A DNA stretch of 64,000 bases from Streptomyces sp. R28. Its GTDB lineage: Bacteria > Actinomycetota > Actinomycetes > Streptomycetales > Streptomycetaceae. The stretch's first letter is position 1, and every line of letters starts with the position of its first letter. Shown piece by piece: positions 17,661-25,182 of this stretch. Position numbers and translations under genes: made by a program. The stretch lies in the NCBI RefSeq assembly GCF_041052385.1, contig NZ_CP163439.1:4019001-4083000 (forward strand), given 5' to 3'. The notes under the pieces were generated by a model. It did not search any database, was not told the DNA's origin, and was given only the letters and a program-made list of their open reading frames with translations.

Positions 17661-18379
17661 CCTCGGGACTCTGGGAACTCGTACTTCAAGGAATCTGGGT
17701 CACCGTCCAACTGCTGGTGCTGAGCGCACTGGTGGCGGCGACGGTCGCCTTCGGGGTCGGCATGGCCCGCACGCACCGGCTGTGGATCGTCCGCTTCCTC
17801 GCGGGCGTCTACACCGAGGTGTTCCGCGGAACCTCCGCCCTGATCATGATCTTCTGGGTGTTCTTCGTACTGCCGGTCGCGTTCGGCTGGCAACTGGTCC
17901 CGCTGTGGGCCGGCACCCTCGCGCTCGGGCTGACCTACGGGGCGTACGGCGCCGAGATCGTGCGCGGCGCCCTCAACTCCGTCGACCCGGCGCAGCGCGA
18001 GGGCGGTATCGCGCTCAGCTTCACGCCGTGGCAGCGGATGCGGCTGGTCCTGCTGCCGCAGGCGGTGCCGGAGATGATCCCGCCGTTCTCCAACCTGCTC
18101 ATCGAACTGCTGAAGGGCACGGCCCTGGTGTCCGTCATGGGCATGGGCGACCTGGCCTTCAGCGCCAACCTGGTGCGCCTCGCGTTGCAGGAGAGCACGG
18201 AGATCTACACGTACGTCCTGCTGATCTACTTCGTCATCGCCTTCCTGCTCACGCGGGGGATGCGCGGACTGGAACGCAAGCTCAAGGCAGGGCTGGGCAA
18301 GCCCGTCGGGAGCACTCCCGACCAGGAGCTGCACCGACCTGAGACGACCGGCGTGGGCGCGGGAGGTGCTCTCGGATGA
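17657..18379 (+). CDS. ehuC: ABC transporter permease (EhuC-like)
   Basis: A 240-residue inner-membrane permease of the polar amino acid HisMQ type with about five membrane segments. The EAA-like cytoplasmic loop, which docks the ATPase, is seen in QREGGIALSFTPWQRMRLVLLPQA. Translation is coupled to the preceding binding protein (ATGA) and to the next permease (ATGA at 18376-18379). With the EhuD-like subunit it would form the membrane channel. The C-terminal 25 residues are hydrophilic and probably cytoplasmic. Confidence 0.8.
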   Translation: MTSGLWELVLQGIWVTVQLLVLSALVAATVAFGVGMARTHRLWIVRFLAGVYTEVFRGTSALIMIFWVFFVLPVAFGWQLVPLWAGTLALGLTYGAYGAEIVRGALNSVDPAQREGGIALSFTPWQRMRLVLLPQAVPEMIPPFSNLLIELLKGTALVSVMGMGDLAFSANLVRLALQESTEIYTYVLLIYFVIAFLLTRGMRGLERKLKAGLGKPVGSTPDQELHRPETTGVGAGGALG

Positions 18380-19026
18380 CCTGGGACTGGGGCGCTGTCG
18401 CCGACTTCATGCCGAAGTTCTGGGACGGGCTGCTGCTCACGCTGCAGATCCTGGCCCTCGGCTCGCTGATCTCGTTCGCGCTGGGTCTGGTGTGGGCGCT
18501 GCTGATGCGCACACCGACCCGCTGGGTGCGCTGGCCGGTCGGGGTGGTCACGGAGTTCATCCGCAACACCCCGCTGCTGGTGCAGCTTTTCTTCTTCTTC
18601 TACGTGCTACCCGAGTGGGGCCTGACGTGGTCGGCGCTGACCACGGGCATCTGCGCGATCGGGCTGCACTACTCGACGTACACGATGCAGGTCTACCGGG
18701 CCGGTATCGAGGCGGTCCCGGCCGGCCAGTGGGAGGCGGCGACCGCGCTGAACCTGCCGGTGCGGCGCGCCTGGACCGTGGTGATCCTGCCGCAGGCGAT
18801 CCGCCGGGTCGTGCCGGCCCTCGGCAACTACGTCATCGCGATGCTCAAGGACACCCCGATCCTGATGACGATCACGGTCATGGAGATGCTCGGCGAGGCG
18901 CGGCTGTTCGCGCAGGAGAACTTCCAGTTCACCGAGCCCCTGACGGTCATCGGTGTGGCCTTCATCTTCATCGCCTACCCGGCCTCCCTTCTCGTACGAG
19001 CCCTGGAGCGACGCCTTGTCCGCTGA
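18376..19026 (+). CDS. ehuD: ABC transporter permease (EhuD-like)
   Basis: A 216-residue second HisMQ-type permease. The segment EFIRNTPLLVQLFFFFYVLP is a family hallmark, and the EAA loop is GQWEAATALNLPVRRAWTVV. About five membrane spans. It starts four bases inside the previous gene and ends overlapping the ATPase gene by 11 bases if the TTG start is used there, so all four transporter genes are one polycistronic unit. Confidence 0.82.
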   Translation: MTWDWGAVADFMPKFWDGLLLTLQILALGSLISFALGLVWALLMRTPTRWVRWPVGVVTEFIRNTPLLVQLFFFFYVLPEWGLTWSALTTGICAIGLHYSTYTMQVYRAGIEAVPAGQWEAATALNLPVRRAWTVVILPQAIRRVVPALGNYVIAMLKDTPILMTITVMEMLGEARLFAQENFQFTEPLTVIGVAFIFIAYPASLLVRALERRLVR

Positions 19027-19813
19027 CACGCCTTTGATGAAAGAACCCGACGCGAGCGCCAACCCGCCGGTGGACGGCAGCGAACTGATCCGCTTCGAGA
19101 ACGTCACCAAGCGCTTCGGGTCCAACACGGTCCTCGACCGGCTCGACTTCTCCGTCGAGTCCGGCAAGCACGTCACCCTGATCGGCCCGTCCGGCTCCGG
19201 CAAGACGACGATCCTGCGGCTGCTGATGACCCTGGCCAAGCCCGACGAGGGCAAGATCACGGTCGCCGGTGACCAGCTCTTCCCGGCCCCGGAGAAGCAG
19301 ATCCGCGAGGTCCGTAAGAAGATCGGCATGGTGTTCCAGCAGTTCAACCTGTTCCCGAACATGTCGGTGCTGCGCAACATCACCGAGGCCCCCGTCACCG
19401 TCCTCGGCATGTCCAAGGACGAGGCGGAGGCACGCGCCCGGGAGCTGCTGGAGATGGTGGGCCTCGCCGACAAGTGCGACGCCCGCCCGACCCAGCTGTC
19501 CGGCGGCCAGCAGCAGCGGGTGGCGATCGCCCGGGCGCTGGCCATGCGGCCGCAGGTGCTGCTGCTGGACGAGGTGACCTCGGCGCTGGACCCGGAGCTG
19601 GTCGCCGGCGTCCTCGACGTGCTGCGGGACATCGCCCGCACCACCGACATCACCATGCTCTGTGTGACCCACGAGATGAATTTCGCCCGGGACATCTCGG
19701 ACCAGGTCCTGATGTTCGACTCCGGGCGGGTCATCGAATCCGGCGCACCCGAGAAGATCTTCAACGACCCCGAGAAGGACCGGACCCGGGAGTTTCTCAG
19801 CGCTGTGCTGTGA
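19016..19813 (+). CDS. ehuA: ABC transporter ATP-binding protein (EhuA-like)
   Basis: A 265-residue ATPase with Walker A GPSGSGKTT, Q-loop FQQFNLFP, signature LSGGQQQR, Walker B LLLDEVTSALD and switch His (VTHEMNF), as in GlnQ/HisP importers. I place the start at TTG 19016, which has GGAG eight bases upstream and overlaps the permease stop; ATG 19037 is the alternative. It powers uptake by the preceding three proteins. A 195-base gap follows before the IclR gene. Confidence 0.85.
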   Translation: MSADTPLMKEPDASANPPVDGSELIRFENVTKRFGSNTVLDRLDFSVESGKHVTLIGPSGSGKTTILRLLMTLAKPDEGKITVAGDQLFPAPEKQIREVRKKIGMVFQQFNLFPNMSVLRNITEAPVTVLGMSKDEAEARARELLEMVGLADKCDARPTQLSGGQQQRVAIARALAMRPQVLLLDEVTSALDPELVAGVLDVLRDIARTTDITMLCVTHEMNFARDISDQVLMFDSGRVIESGAPEKIFNDPEKDRTREFLSAVL

Positions 19814-20008
19814 CTCCCGACACGCCTCATGACTGCGGCATATGCCAGATGGCTAGGCCGCAGTTGAGGGCGTCGCAATCTCGTCAACAAGCGCTCACTA
19901 CCGGCCTCTTGCCCGTTATCGTGAAGGAGATTGGCTGACTCGAACCCGGCCCAGTCGACGAGGTGTCGACGAGGCAACGAGAAGCGACGTGCAACCGCAG
20001 GGGGAACC

Positions 20009-20767
20009 GTGGCGCTGCAGCACGAGCCGACGACGCCGTACCACTCGGCCCAGGACGCCCTGCGCGTCCTGGAGACCGTGGCACGGCACAACACCGGAGT
20101 CACCGACGCCGAGCTCGCCCGGCACACCGGCATCACCTGGGAGCGCCTGACCAGCCTCCTGCTGATGCTGCGCCGCGAGGGCTACGTCGAGCAGATCACC
20201 GACGGGGCGTACGTCACGGGCGACGCCCTGACCCGTCTCGGTTCCGCGCAGGGCCACGCGCAGGCCCTGCGCGACAACCTCCAGCGCATCCTCGACCGGC
20301 TGCGCGACTCGGTCGGCGCCGCCGTCTACATCAGCCGGTACGTCGACGGAGAGGTCAAGATCGACCAGTTCGCCGCCGGCCCGACCATGCCCGTGGTCAA
20401 CGAGTGGGTCGACTTCCGCTTCTCCGCCCACGCCACCGCGATCGGCAAGAGCCTGCTCGGGCAGCTCGACCACAACGGCCGGCGCGACCACCTCTCGCGC
20501 CACAAGATGGCCCGCCTCACCTCGCGCACGATCACCAGCGACAAGGTCCTGCTCTCCCGGCTGGAGACCCAGCCGCCGACCGTCCCCCACCTCGACCTCC
20601 AGGAGTACGCGGTGGGCACGGTGTGCGCGGCGGTCCCGATCACGGCCGGATCGTCGGTGGGCTGCCTGGCCCTGTCACTCCCGTTGGAGCACGCCCACCG
20701 GCTGCGCCAGGCGGCGGACACCCTGAACCGGAACGCGGCGCCGGTGCTGCTGTCGCTGGCGATCTAG
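20009..20767 (+). CDS. IclR-family transcriptional regulator
   Basis: A 252-residue regulator with an N-terminal winged helix (residues about 12-70, ALRVLETVARHNTGVTDAELARHTGI) and a C-terminal IclR ligand-binding domain (SVGAAVYISRY, FSAHATAIGKSLLGQL, CAAVPITAGSSVGCLALS). Such proteins bind a pathway metabolite and control the adjacent catabolic genes, so it probably regulates the importer and the isomerase-amidase genes. GTG 20009 follows CAGGGGG and skips a basic in-frame leader reaching back to 19931. Confidence 0.85.
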   Translation: MALQHEPTTPYHSAQDALRVLETVARHNTGVTDAELARHTGITWERLTSLLLMLRREGYVEQITDGAYVTGDALTRLGSAQGHAQALRDNLQRILDRLRDSVGAAVYISRYVDGEVKIDQFAAGPTMPVVNEWVDFRFSAHATAIGKSLLGQLDHNGRRDHLSRHKMARLTSRTITSDKVLLSRLETQPPTVPHLDLQEYAVGTVCAAVPITAGSSVGCLALSLPLEHAHRLRQAADTLNRNAAPVLLSLAI

Positions 20768-20785
20768 GGCTGTTCCGTCCCCCGA

Positions 20786-20803
20786 GCCCCGGTGATCCGG
20801 GGC
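20786..20803 (+). terminator. Terminator-like hairpin after the IclR gene
   Basis: A 7-bp perfect stem GCCCCGG / CCGGGGC with a TGAT loop, 19 bases after the IclR stop. It would insulate the regulator from the tRNA-Lys gene that follows. There is no U-tract, as is usual in Streptomyces. Confidence 0.5.
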
Positions 20804-20897
20804 CCGCCCGGGTGGTCGGAACCACCCCCGAGGACCGGGTAGTATTTTCTTCGTCGCCAGCCGCGAACCCCCTGGGAACGCGGTCGGCGAGGGTCAT

Positions 20898-20971
20898 GCG
20901 CCGCTAGCTCAGTTGGTTAGAGCAGCTGACTCTTAATCAGCGGGTCCGGGGTTCGAGTCCCTGGCGGCGCA
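20898..20971 (+). tRNA. tRNA-Lys(CTT), copy 2
   Basis: Same 74-nt cloverleaf as copies 1 and 3 with anticodon CTT at 20932-20934. Unlike the others it is followed directly by genomic CCA (20972-20974). A likely -10 element TAGTAT lies at 20840-20845. The 3' half (from 20937) overlaps in antisense the end of the acyl-CoA synthetase-like gene. No duplicated tRNA fragment follows this copy. Confidence 0.97.
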
Positions 20972-22598
20972 CCACCGAAGGGCCTCTCGTGGGAGCGGGA
21001 GGCCCTTCGACGTATGCCAGGACGTCCGCCTCGGTCAGCCGCCGGTACGCCCGCTCCCCGGCCGGCCGCCACCACACCGGATCGGCACACCGCAGCCCCT
21101 CCCGCCTGAGCCCCGCCCGCTGGATCTTGTTCGTGGCGGTCACCGGCATCTGCTCCACGACCCGCACGAACCGTGGCGCCATCTTCGTCCCCAGGTCCGG
21201 CTGGGCCAGCAGGAACCCGGCGAAGCCGACCGGATCGAACTCCCCCGCGACGGTCGCCATGACCTGGTCCCCGGTCACCGGATCCGGCACCGCGTACACG
21301 GCGACGGCCCCGGCACCCTCGTACCGGGCGAGGATGTTCTCGATCATCGCGGCGGACAGGTTCTCCCCGTCCACCCGGAGCCGGTCGTCACCGCGCCCCG
21401 CGAAGTACAGATAGCCGTCGGCGTCCCGGCAGAACAGGTCCCCGGTCCAGTACCAGCCCTCCCGCCGCCGCTCCGCCTCCGCCTCGGGATTGCGCCAGTA
21501 CCCCTCGAAGGGGTTCGGCCCCCGGTTGACCAGCTCCCCGATGGCCTCGTCCCCGTTGACCAGCCGCCCGCCCGCGTCGAAGACAGCGGGCGGGCACTCC
21601 GCACAGGTCTCCGGATCGAGTACGACGAGCCCGGGCGCCGCCCGCCCCACAGCCCCAGCCGGCGTACCCGGCGACCACTGCACGGCGGCCCCGCCCTCGG
21701 ACGACCCGTAACCCTCCATGAGCCGCACCCCGAACCGGCGCTCGAAGGCGGCTGCGTCCACGGCGCCCGCCTCCGTCCCGAAGCCGAGCCGCAGCGGATG
21801 GTCCCGGTCGTCGGGGCTCGGCTCGGTGGCGAGGAGGTACTGGATCGCCCGGCCCACGTAGGTGAAGTACGTCGCCCCGTACGCCCGTACGTCGTCCAGG
21901 AACCCGGACGCCGAGAACCGCCGCCGCAGCGCGGCGCCCGCGCCGGCCGCGAGGGCGGGCGCCCAGTCGGCGATCACCGCGTTGCCGTGGAACATCGGCA
22001 TGCAGATGTAGTGCACGTCGTCGGGGCGGACGCCGAACTGCCCGGCCAGCGAACGCCCGGCGGCCGCCAGCCGCCCCTGGGTGCAGATCGCGGCCTTGGG
22101 GGCGCCGGTCGAGCCGGAGGTGAAGTAGAGCAGGAGCCGGTCGTGCGGGGTGGCACGGGAGGCGTCGGGCCGGACGTCGGCGTACGGCGCGAGCAGGGCG
22201 TCGTACCCTTCCCCGTCGGTCAGCAGCAGTCGCACACCGGGTAGGTCGAGGCCGTCGAGCAGCGGCAGGTGGGCCCGCTCGGTGACCAGGAGCCGGCACT
22301 CGGTGTGCAGGATGTCGCGGGCGAGTTCGGGGCCGCGGCGGGTGGGATTGATGCCGGCGACGGCGGTGCGGGCGAGGGCCGCCGCGCTCAACCACAGGGG
22401 GTATTCAGGGGTGTTGTCGAGCAGCACCCCGATGTGCGAGCGGGGCGGCACCAGGTCGGTCAGCAGTGCCGCCCGGGCCGCGGCACCCGCCGCCACCTGG
22501 TGGTGGGTGAGCGCCTGCCCTTCGCACCACAGCCCCGGCCGGTGGTCGCCCCACCGGCCGGCGACGAGTTCCGCGACCGTACGCCTGTTGGACTCCAT
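20937..22598 (-). CDS. AMP-binding acyl-CoA synthetase (FadD-like)
   Basis: A 553-residue adenylate-forming enzyme. The P-loop-like motif YFTSGSTGAPKAA, the ATP-binding MEGYGSSEGG, the WYWTGDLF motif, the GRGDDRLRVDGENLS hinge and the final lysine in ATNKIQR are all present, so it should activate a carboxylic acid as acyl-AMP and transfer it to CoA. The sequence resembles the FadD6/FadD17 very-long-chain branch. The frame is open through the tRNA terminator, and its stop (20937-20939) lies inside tRNA-Lys copy 2; the final residues RRQGLEPRTR are antisense tRNA. Erosion of an earlier stop, or a frameshift near 21000, could explain this. Confidence 0.85.
   Translation of the reverse strand: MESNRRTVAELVAGRWGDHRPGLWCEGQALTHHQVAAGAAARAALLTDLVPPRSHIGVLLDNTPEYPLWLSAAALARTAVAGINPTRRGPELARDILHTECRLLVTERAHLPLLDGLDLPGVRLLLTDGEGYDALLAPYADVRPDASRATPHDRLLLYFTSGSTGAPKAAICTQGRLAAAGRSLAGQFGVRPDDVHYICMPMFHGNAVIADWAPALAAGAGAALRRRFSASGFLDDVRAYGATYFTYVGRAIQYLLATEPSPDDRDHPLRLGFGTEAGAVDAAAFERRFGVRLMEGYGSSEGGAAVQWSPGTPAGAVGRAAPGLVVLDPETCAECPPAVFDAGGRLVNGDEAIGELVNRGPNPFEGYWRNPEAEAERRREGWYWTGDLFCRDADGYLYFAGRGDDRLRVDGENLSAAMIENILARYEGAGAVAVYAVPDPVTGDQVMATVAGEFDPVGFAGFLLAQPDLGTKMAPRFVRVVEQMPVTATNKIQRAGLRREGLRCADPVWWRPAGERAYRRLTEADVLAYVEGPPAPTRGPSVVRRQGLEPRTR
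20977..21008 (+). terminator. tRNA-Lys terminator inside an opposing gene
   Basis: A 10-bp stem GAAGGGCCTC / GAGGCCCTTC with a 12-base loop, directly after tRNA copy 2. It lies wholly within the antisense 3' coding end of the acyl-CoA synthetase-like gene. Confidence 0.7.
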
Positions 22599-22647
22599 GG
22601 CGGCGCACGGTAGTTGATGGCCCGTCAGATGTGGAGGGCCATGAGGG

Positions 22648-23163
22648 TTACGGGGTCATCGTGACGCCGTCGACGACGACGGTGTCGATGGTGTCGTCGG
22701 TGCCCTCGCCGAAGCCGGAACCATCGGACATCTGGTTGTACGTGGCGATGAAGCCGACGCAGAACACCGCGACCACCCCGAGGAACGCCAGGATGGCGAC
22801 GGTGGACGCCGCCAGCTTGGCGCGACCCGGGGCCTTGGCCGTGGCGACCACCTCGTGACCCTCGGCGTAGTGGACGGTGACGAAGTCGCCCTCGACCGTC
22901 GTCGCCGGGCCGTCCTCCTCCTCGAAGCGGACGACGCGGCCGTCGCGTGCGGTGAACTCGTAGACGTGGTGCAGCCTGGTGTGCACGGACGTGTCACGGC
23001 CACCGCCATGGGTCGTCGTGAACATCCGCAGACAGCGCGCCTCGGCCGTCAGTCCGCTGTTCCAGGCGCTGCGGATCTGCAGCGAGCGGCGCACCACGCG
23101 GTACGCGCCGAAGAGGACGAGGGCCAGCATGAGGCTGGGCAAGGCGTAGAAGAAGAGGTCCAT
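22648..23163 (-). CDS. DUF3592-like membrane protein
   Basis: A 171-residue protein with membrane segments at residues about 3-22 and 115-137 flanking an extracytoplasmic beta-rich region (HHVYEFTARDGRVVRFEEEDG, then GDFVTVHYAEG). That layout and the phrase about a value passed to a following formula-like loop match DUF3592. The function is unknown. ATG 23163 follows GGGGGAAG. It lies 49 bases upstream of the acyl-CoA synthetase gene on the same strand and may be co-transcribed with it. Confidence 0.7.
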   Translation of the reverse strand: MDLFFYALPSLMLALVLFGAYRVVRRSLQIRSAWNSGLTAEARCLRMFTTTHGGGRDTSVHTRLHHVYEFTARDGRVVRFEEEDGPATTVEGDFVTVHYAEGHEVVATAKAPGRAKLAASTVAILAFLGVVAVFCVGFIATYNQMSDGSGFGEGTDDTIDTVVVDGVTMTP

Positions 23164-23258
23164 GGCGCTTCCCCCGAGGTCAGATACTGCTGGTCGTGGG
23201 GAACCTACCCCCGGGGGAAGCACACTTCGCTCAAGTAACGCTCAGAGATCCGGAGCCG

Positions 23259-23303
23259 GATCAGAACGTTCAGAGCGTTCAGAGCGTTCAGAGCGTTCAG
23301 AAC
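23259..23303. repeat. 9-bp tandem repeat across the lpmP stop codon
   Basis: Five consecutive 9-mers: three exact GTTCAGAGC units (23268-23294) flanked by one-step variants GATCAGAAC and GTTCAGAAC. The lpmP stop codon (23297-23299) lies within the last unit, so slippage here could change the protein's C-terminal end. Confidence 0.95.
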
Positions 23304-23902
23304 GTGACGTCCGAGCACGCGTAGAACGCGTTGCCCGTGTCGGCGATCGTCCACACCGCGAGGATGACGTGACGGCCGCTCAGCCCGGACGGCAGGGTGC
23401 CGCTGTGGGAGAGCGTGGACGGGGGTCGCTGGCCGCCGTACGGGACGGTCAGGAACGGCGTGAGGTTGAGGTCGGAGCGGGCCAGGTTGTGGTTCTGGTT
23501 CCAGCCCGGCCTGGTGACGTAGTACTTGAAGTCGGTCGTGGCGTGCATGGCCGTGAACTGCCAGCGGAACGTGTAGCTCTGACCGCCCGTCACCCTGGTG
23601 GCGGGCCAGGCACCGCCGGACGGTGTCCGTGGCGCGCTGAGCTGACTGAACTGGCCCAGACCGGCGTTGCATATCTGACCGTCGGCCGGTCCTGAGCCCG
23701 GGAAGCCCTTCGGGCCCTCGACACTCTGTGGCTCCCACTGGATCGAGCCGCAGTTGGTCACGGTGCCGTTCTGACAGAGCTTCTGCCGGCTGATGGGGAG
23801 GTCGGTGTAGCCGTGGCTGCTGGCGCCTCCGGTGGAGAGCACGAGGGCCCCGGCCGTGGTGAGTCCGAGTGCTGCGGCGTACCACTTGGTCTTTCTGCGC
23901 AT
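23297..23902 (-). CDS. lpmP: AA10 lytic polysaccharide monooxygenase (LpmP-like)
   Basis: A 201-residue secreted copper enzyme that cleaves glucans oxidatively. The signal peptide (MRRKTKWYAAALG..., ending GGASS) leaves His30 as the mature N-terminus (HGYTDLP), the first half of the copper histidine brace; His120 in TAMHATTDF is the second histidine. There is no carbohydrate-binding module. In S. coelicolor/S. lividans the LPMO of this locus acts with CslA and GlxA on the hyphal-tip glycan, and the same gene order here supports the name. AGGAG precedes the start. Confidence 0.88.
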   Translation of the reverse strand: MRRKTKWYAAALGLTTAGALVLSTGGASSHGYTDLPISRQKLCQNGTVTNCGSIQWEPQSVEGPKGFPGSGPADGQICNAGLGQFSQLSAPRTPSGGAWPATRVTGGQSYTFRWQFTAMHATTDFKYYVTRPGWNQNHNLARSDLNLTPFLTVPYGGQRPPSTLSHSGTLPSGLSGRHVILAVWTIADTGNAFYACSDVTF

Positions 23903-23997
23903 GCTGCTGCTCCTGGGAACGTGGGGGAAGTTCGGTGAGCTTGCAGGTCTAGACCAAGTCTCAGATTATTGCCGTTAGTTGAACATGTCCATACCAA

Positions 23998-25125
23998 TCA
24001 CGGGCCTTGTTCGCCCCGCCCCGCACAGAACGCCACCGTCAAGTCCTTGACCAGCGCCTTGCGTTCGTAGTCGTCGAGCTCGACCAGGCCCCGCATGGTC
24101 AGCCGGGTCACCGTGTCCTCCACCGAGTCGACGACCGAGGTGAGCATGGTCGCCCGGTGCTGCGCGTCCAGCGCGGCGATCCGTCTGCGGTGCATGGCGG
24201 CGGCGACCTCGGGGGCGTACTCCATCCGCACCGGCCGTACCGAGAACACCTCGAGCCCGACCGCCCCCGCGTCCCGCACCACCAACCGGGTCAGCGCGTC
24301 CCCGGCCATCTCGACGGACCCCCGCGAGGCACCCGGCATCTCCACCGGCACCCGGGCCAGCGCCGCCTCGACACACTCGCGCAGATACGTCTCGTGGTCC
24401 TCCACCCCGAGCGTCGCCCGCGCGGTGTCCCGTACCCGCCACACCACCAGCACGACGACCCGCAGCGCGACCCCGTTGCCGTCGGCCGCCGGCATCGGCT
24501 CGCTGCGCCAGTGCCGCAGCCGTACGTCGACCCGGCGGCGCAGCAGCAGCGGGTTGACCCACAGCAGACCGGTACGCCGGACCGTCCCCCGGTAGCCGCC
24601 GAACAGCCCGAGCACCCAGGCCCGCCCGGTCCGCCCCCGCGCCAGCCCGCCGAGGCCGACGAGCCCGAGGGCCCCGGCGCCCGTGTACGCCGCCCACTGC
24701 ACGGGCCCCAGTCCCGCCGCGGACGCCGGCAACCGCAACGCCTCCACCACCAGCGGCGGCAGTACTCCGGCCCACCACGAGGTGGCCAGGCATCCGGCCG
24801 CCCCGCACGCCCCGGCCAACACCCCTGCCGCCCCGGGCAGCACCCGCGCCGGCCGTTCCACCAGCTCGGGGTCGACCTCCGGCGCGGGATTCGGCTTCGA
24901 CTGCGCCGGGCGGCGCAGGCGCGGTTGCTCCCCCGTGCCCTGCCGACGCGCCACGACCGTCGGCCTGAGCGGCACGGACACCGGGTCGGGGCCGTCACGG
25001 AACAGCAGATGGACGGGGATCTCGGTGGTCCCCTCGTTCTGGATCAGCCGGGTGGGCCGGGCAGGCCCCTCGGCCGGACCCGCGAGCCCCTCGGGCTCGG
25101 GCGTGGGTGAAGTGGTCGTGGTCAA
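23998..25125 (-). CDS. SPFH/Band 7 domain membrane protein
   Basis: A 375-residue stomatin/prohibitin-like protein. A proline-rich cytoplasmic leader (residues 1-90) is followed by hydrophobic segments at about 95-150 and an SPFH domain (TGLLWVNPLLLRRRVDVRLRHW onward, then DTARATLGVEDHETYLRECVEAAL). SPFH proteins form membrane scaffolds or microdomains. The start TTG 25125 has a perfect GGAGG five bases upstream; GTG 25158 is in frame without one. It sits in the tip-glycan locus and could organise the synthase at the hyphal apex, which is inference. Confidence 0.85.
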   Translation of the reverse strand: MTTTTSPTPEPEGLAGPAEGPARPTRLIQNEGTTEIPVHLLFRDGPDPVSVPLRPTVVARRQGTGEQPRLRRPAQSKPNPAPEVDPELVERPARVLPGAAGVLAGACGAAGCLATSWWAGVLPPLVVEALRLPASAAGLGPVQWAAYTGAGALGLVGLGGLARGRTGRAWVLGLFGGYRGTVRRTGLLWVNPLLLRRRVDVRLRHWRSEPMPAADGNGVALRVVVLVVWRVRDTARATLGVEDHETYLRECVEAALARVPVEMPGASRGSVEMAGDALTRLVVRDAGAVGLEVFSVRPVRMEYAPEVAAAMHRRRIAALDAQHRATMLTSVVDSVEDTVTRLTMRGLVELDDYERKALVKDLTVAFCAGRGEQGP

Positions 25126-25182
25126 GCGTGCCTCCAGCCTCCGCGCCAGATGCGTCACAACGGTGGTGGTCGCGATGTCGGG

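Noticed and set aside
12036..20767. Complete ectoine-degradation operon (eutABCDE/doe type)
   Set aside because: Only EutA-like and Ehu-like genes are present; no ornithine cyclodeaminase, threonine-dehydratase-like, peptidase or deacetylase genes of that pathway were found in the window.
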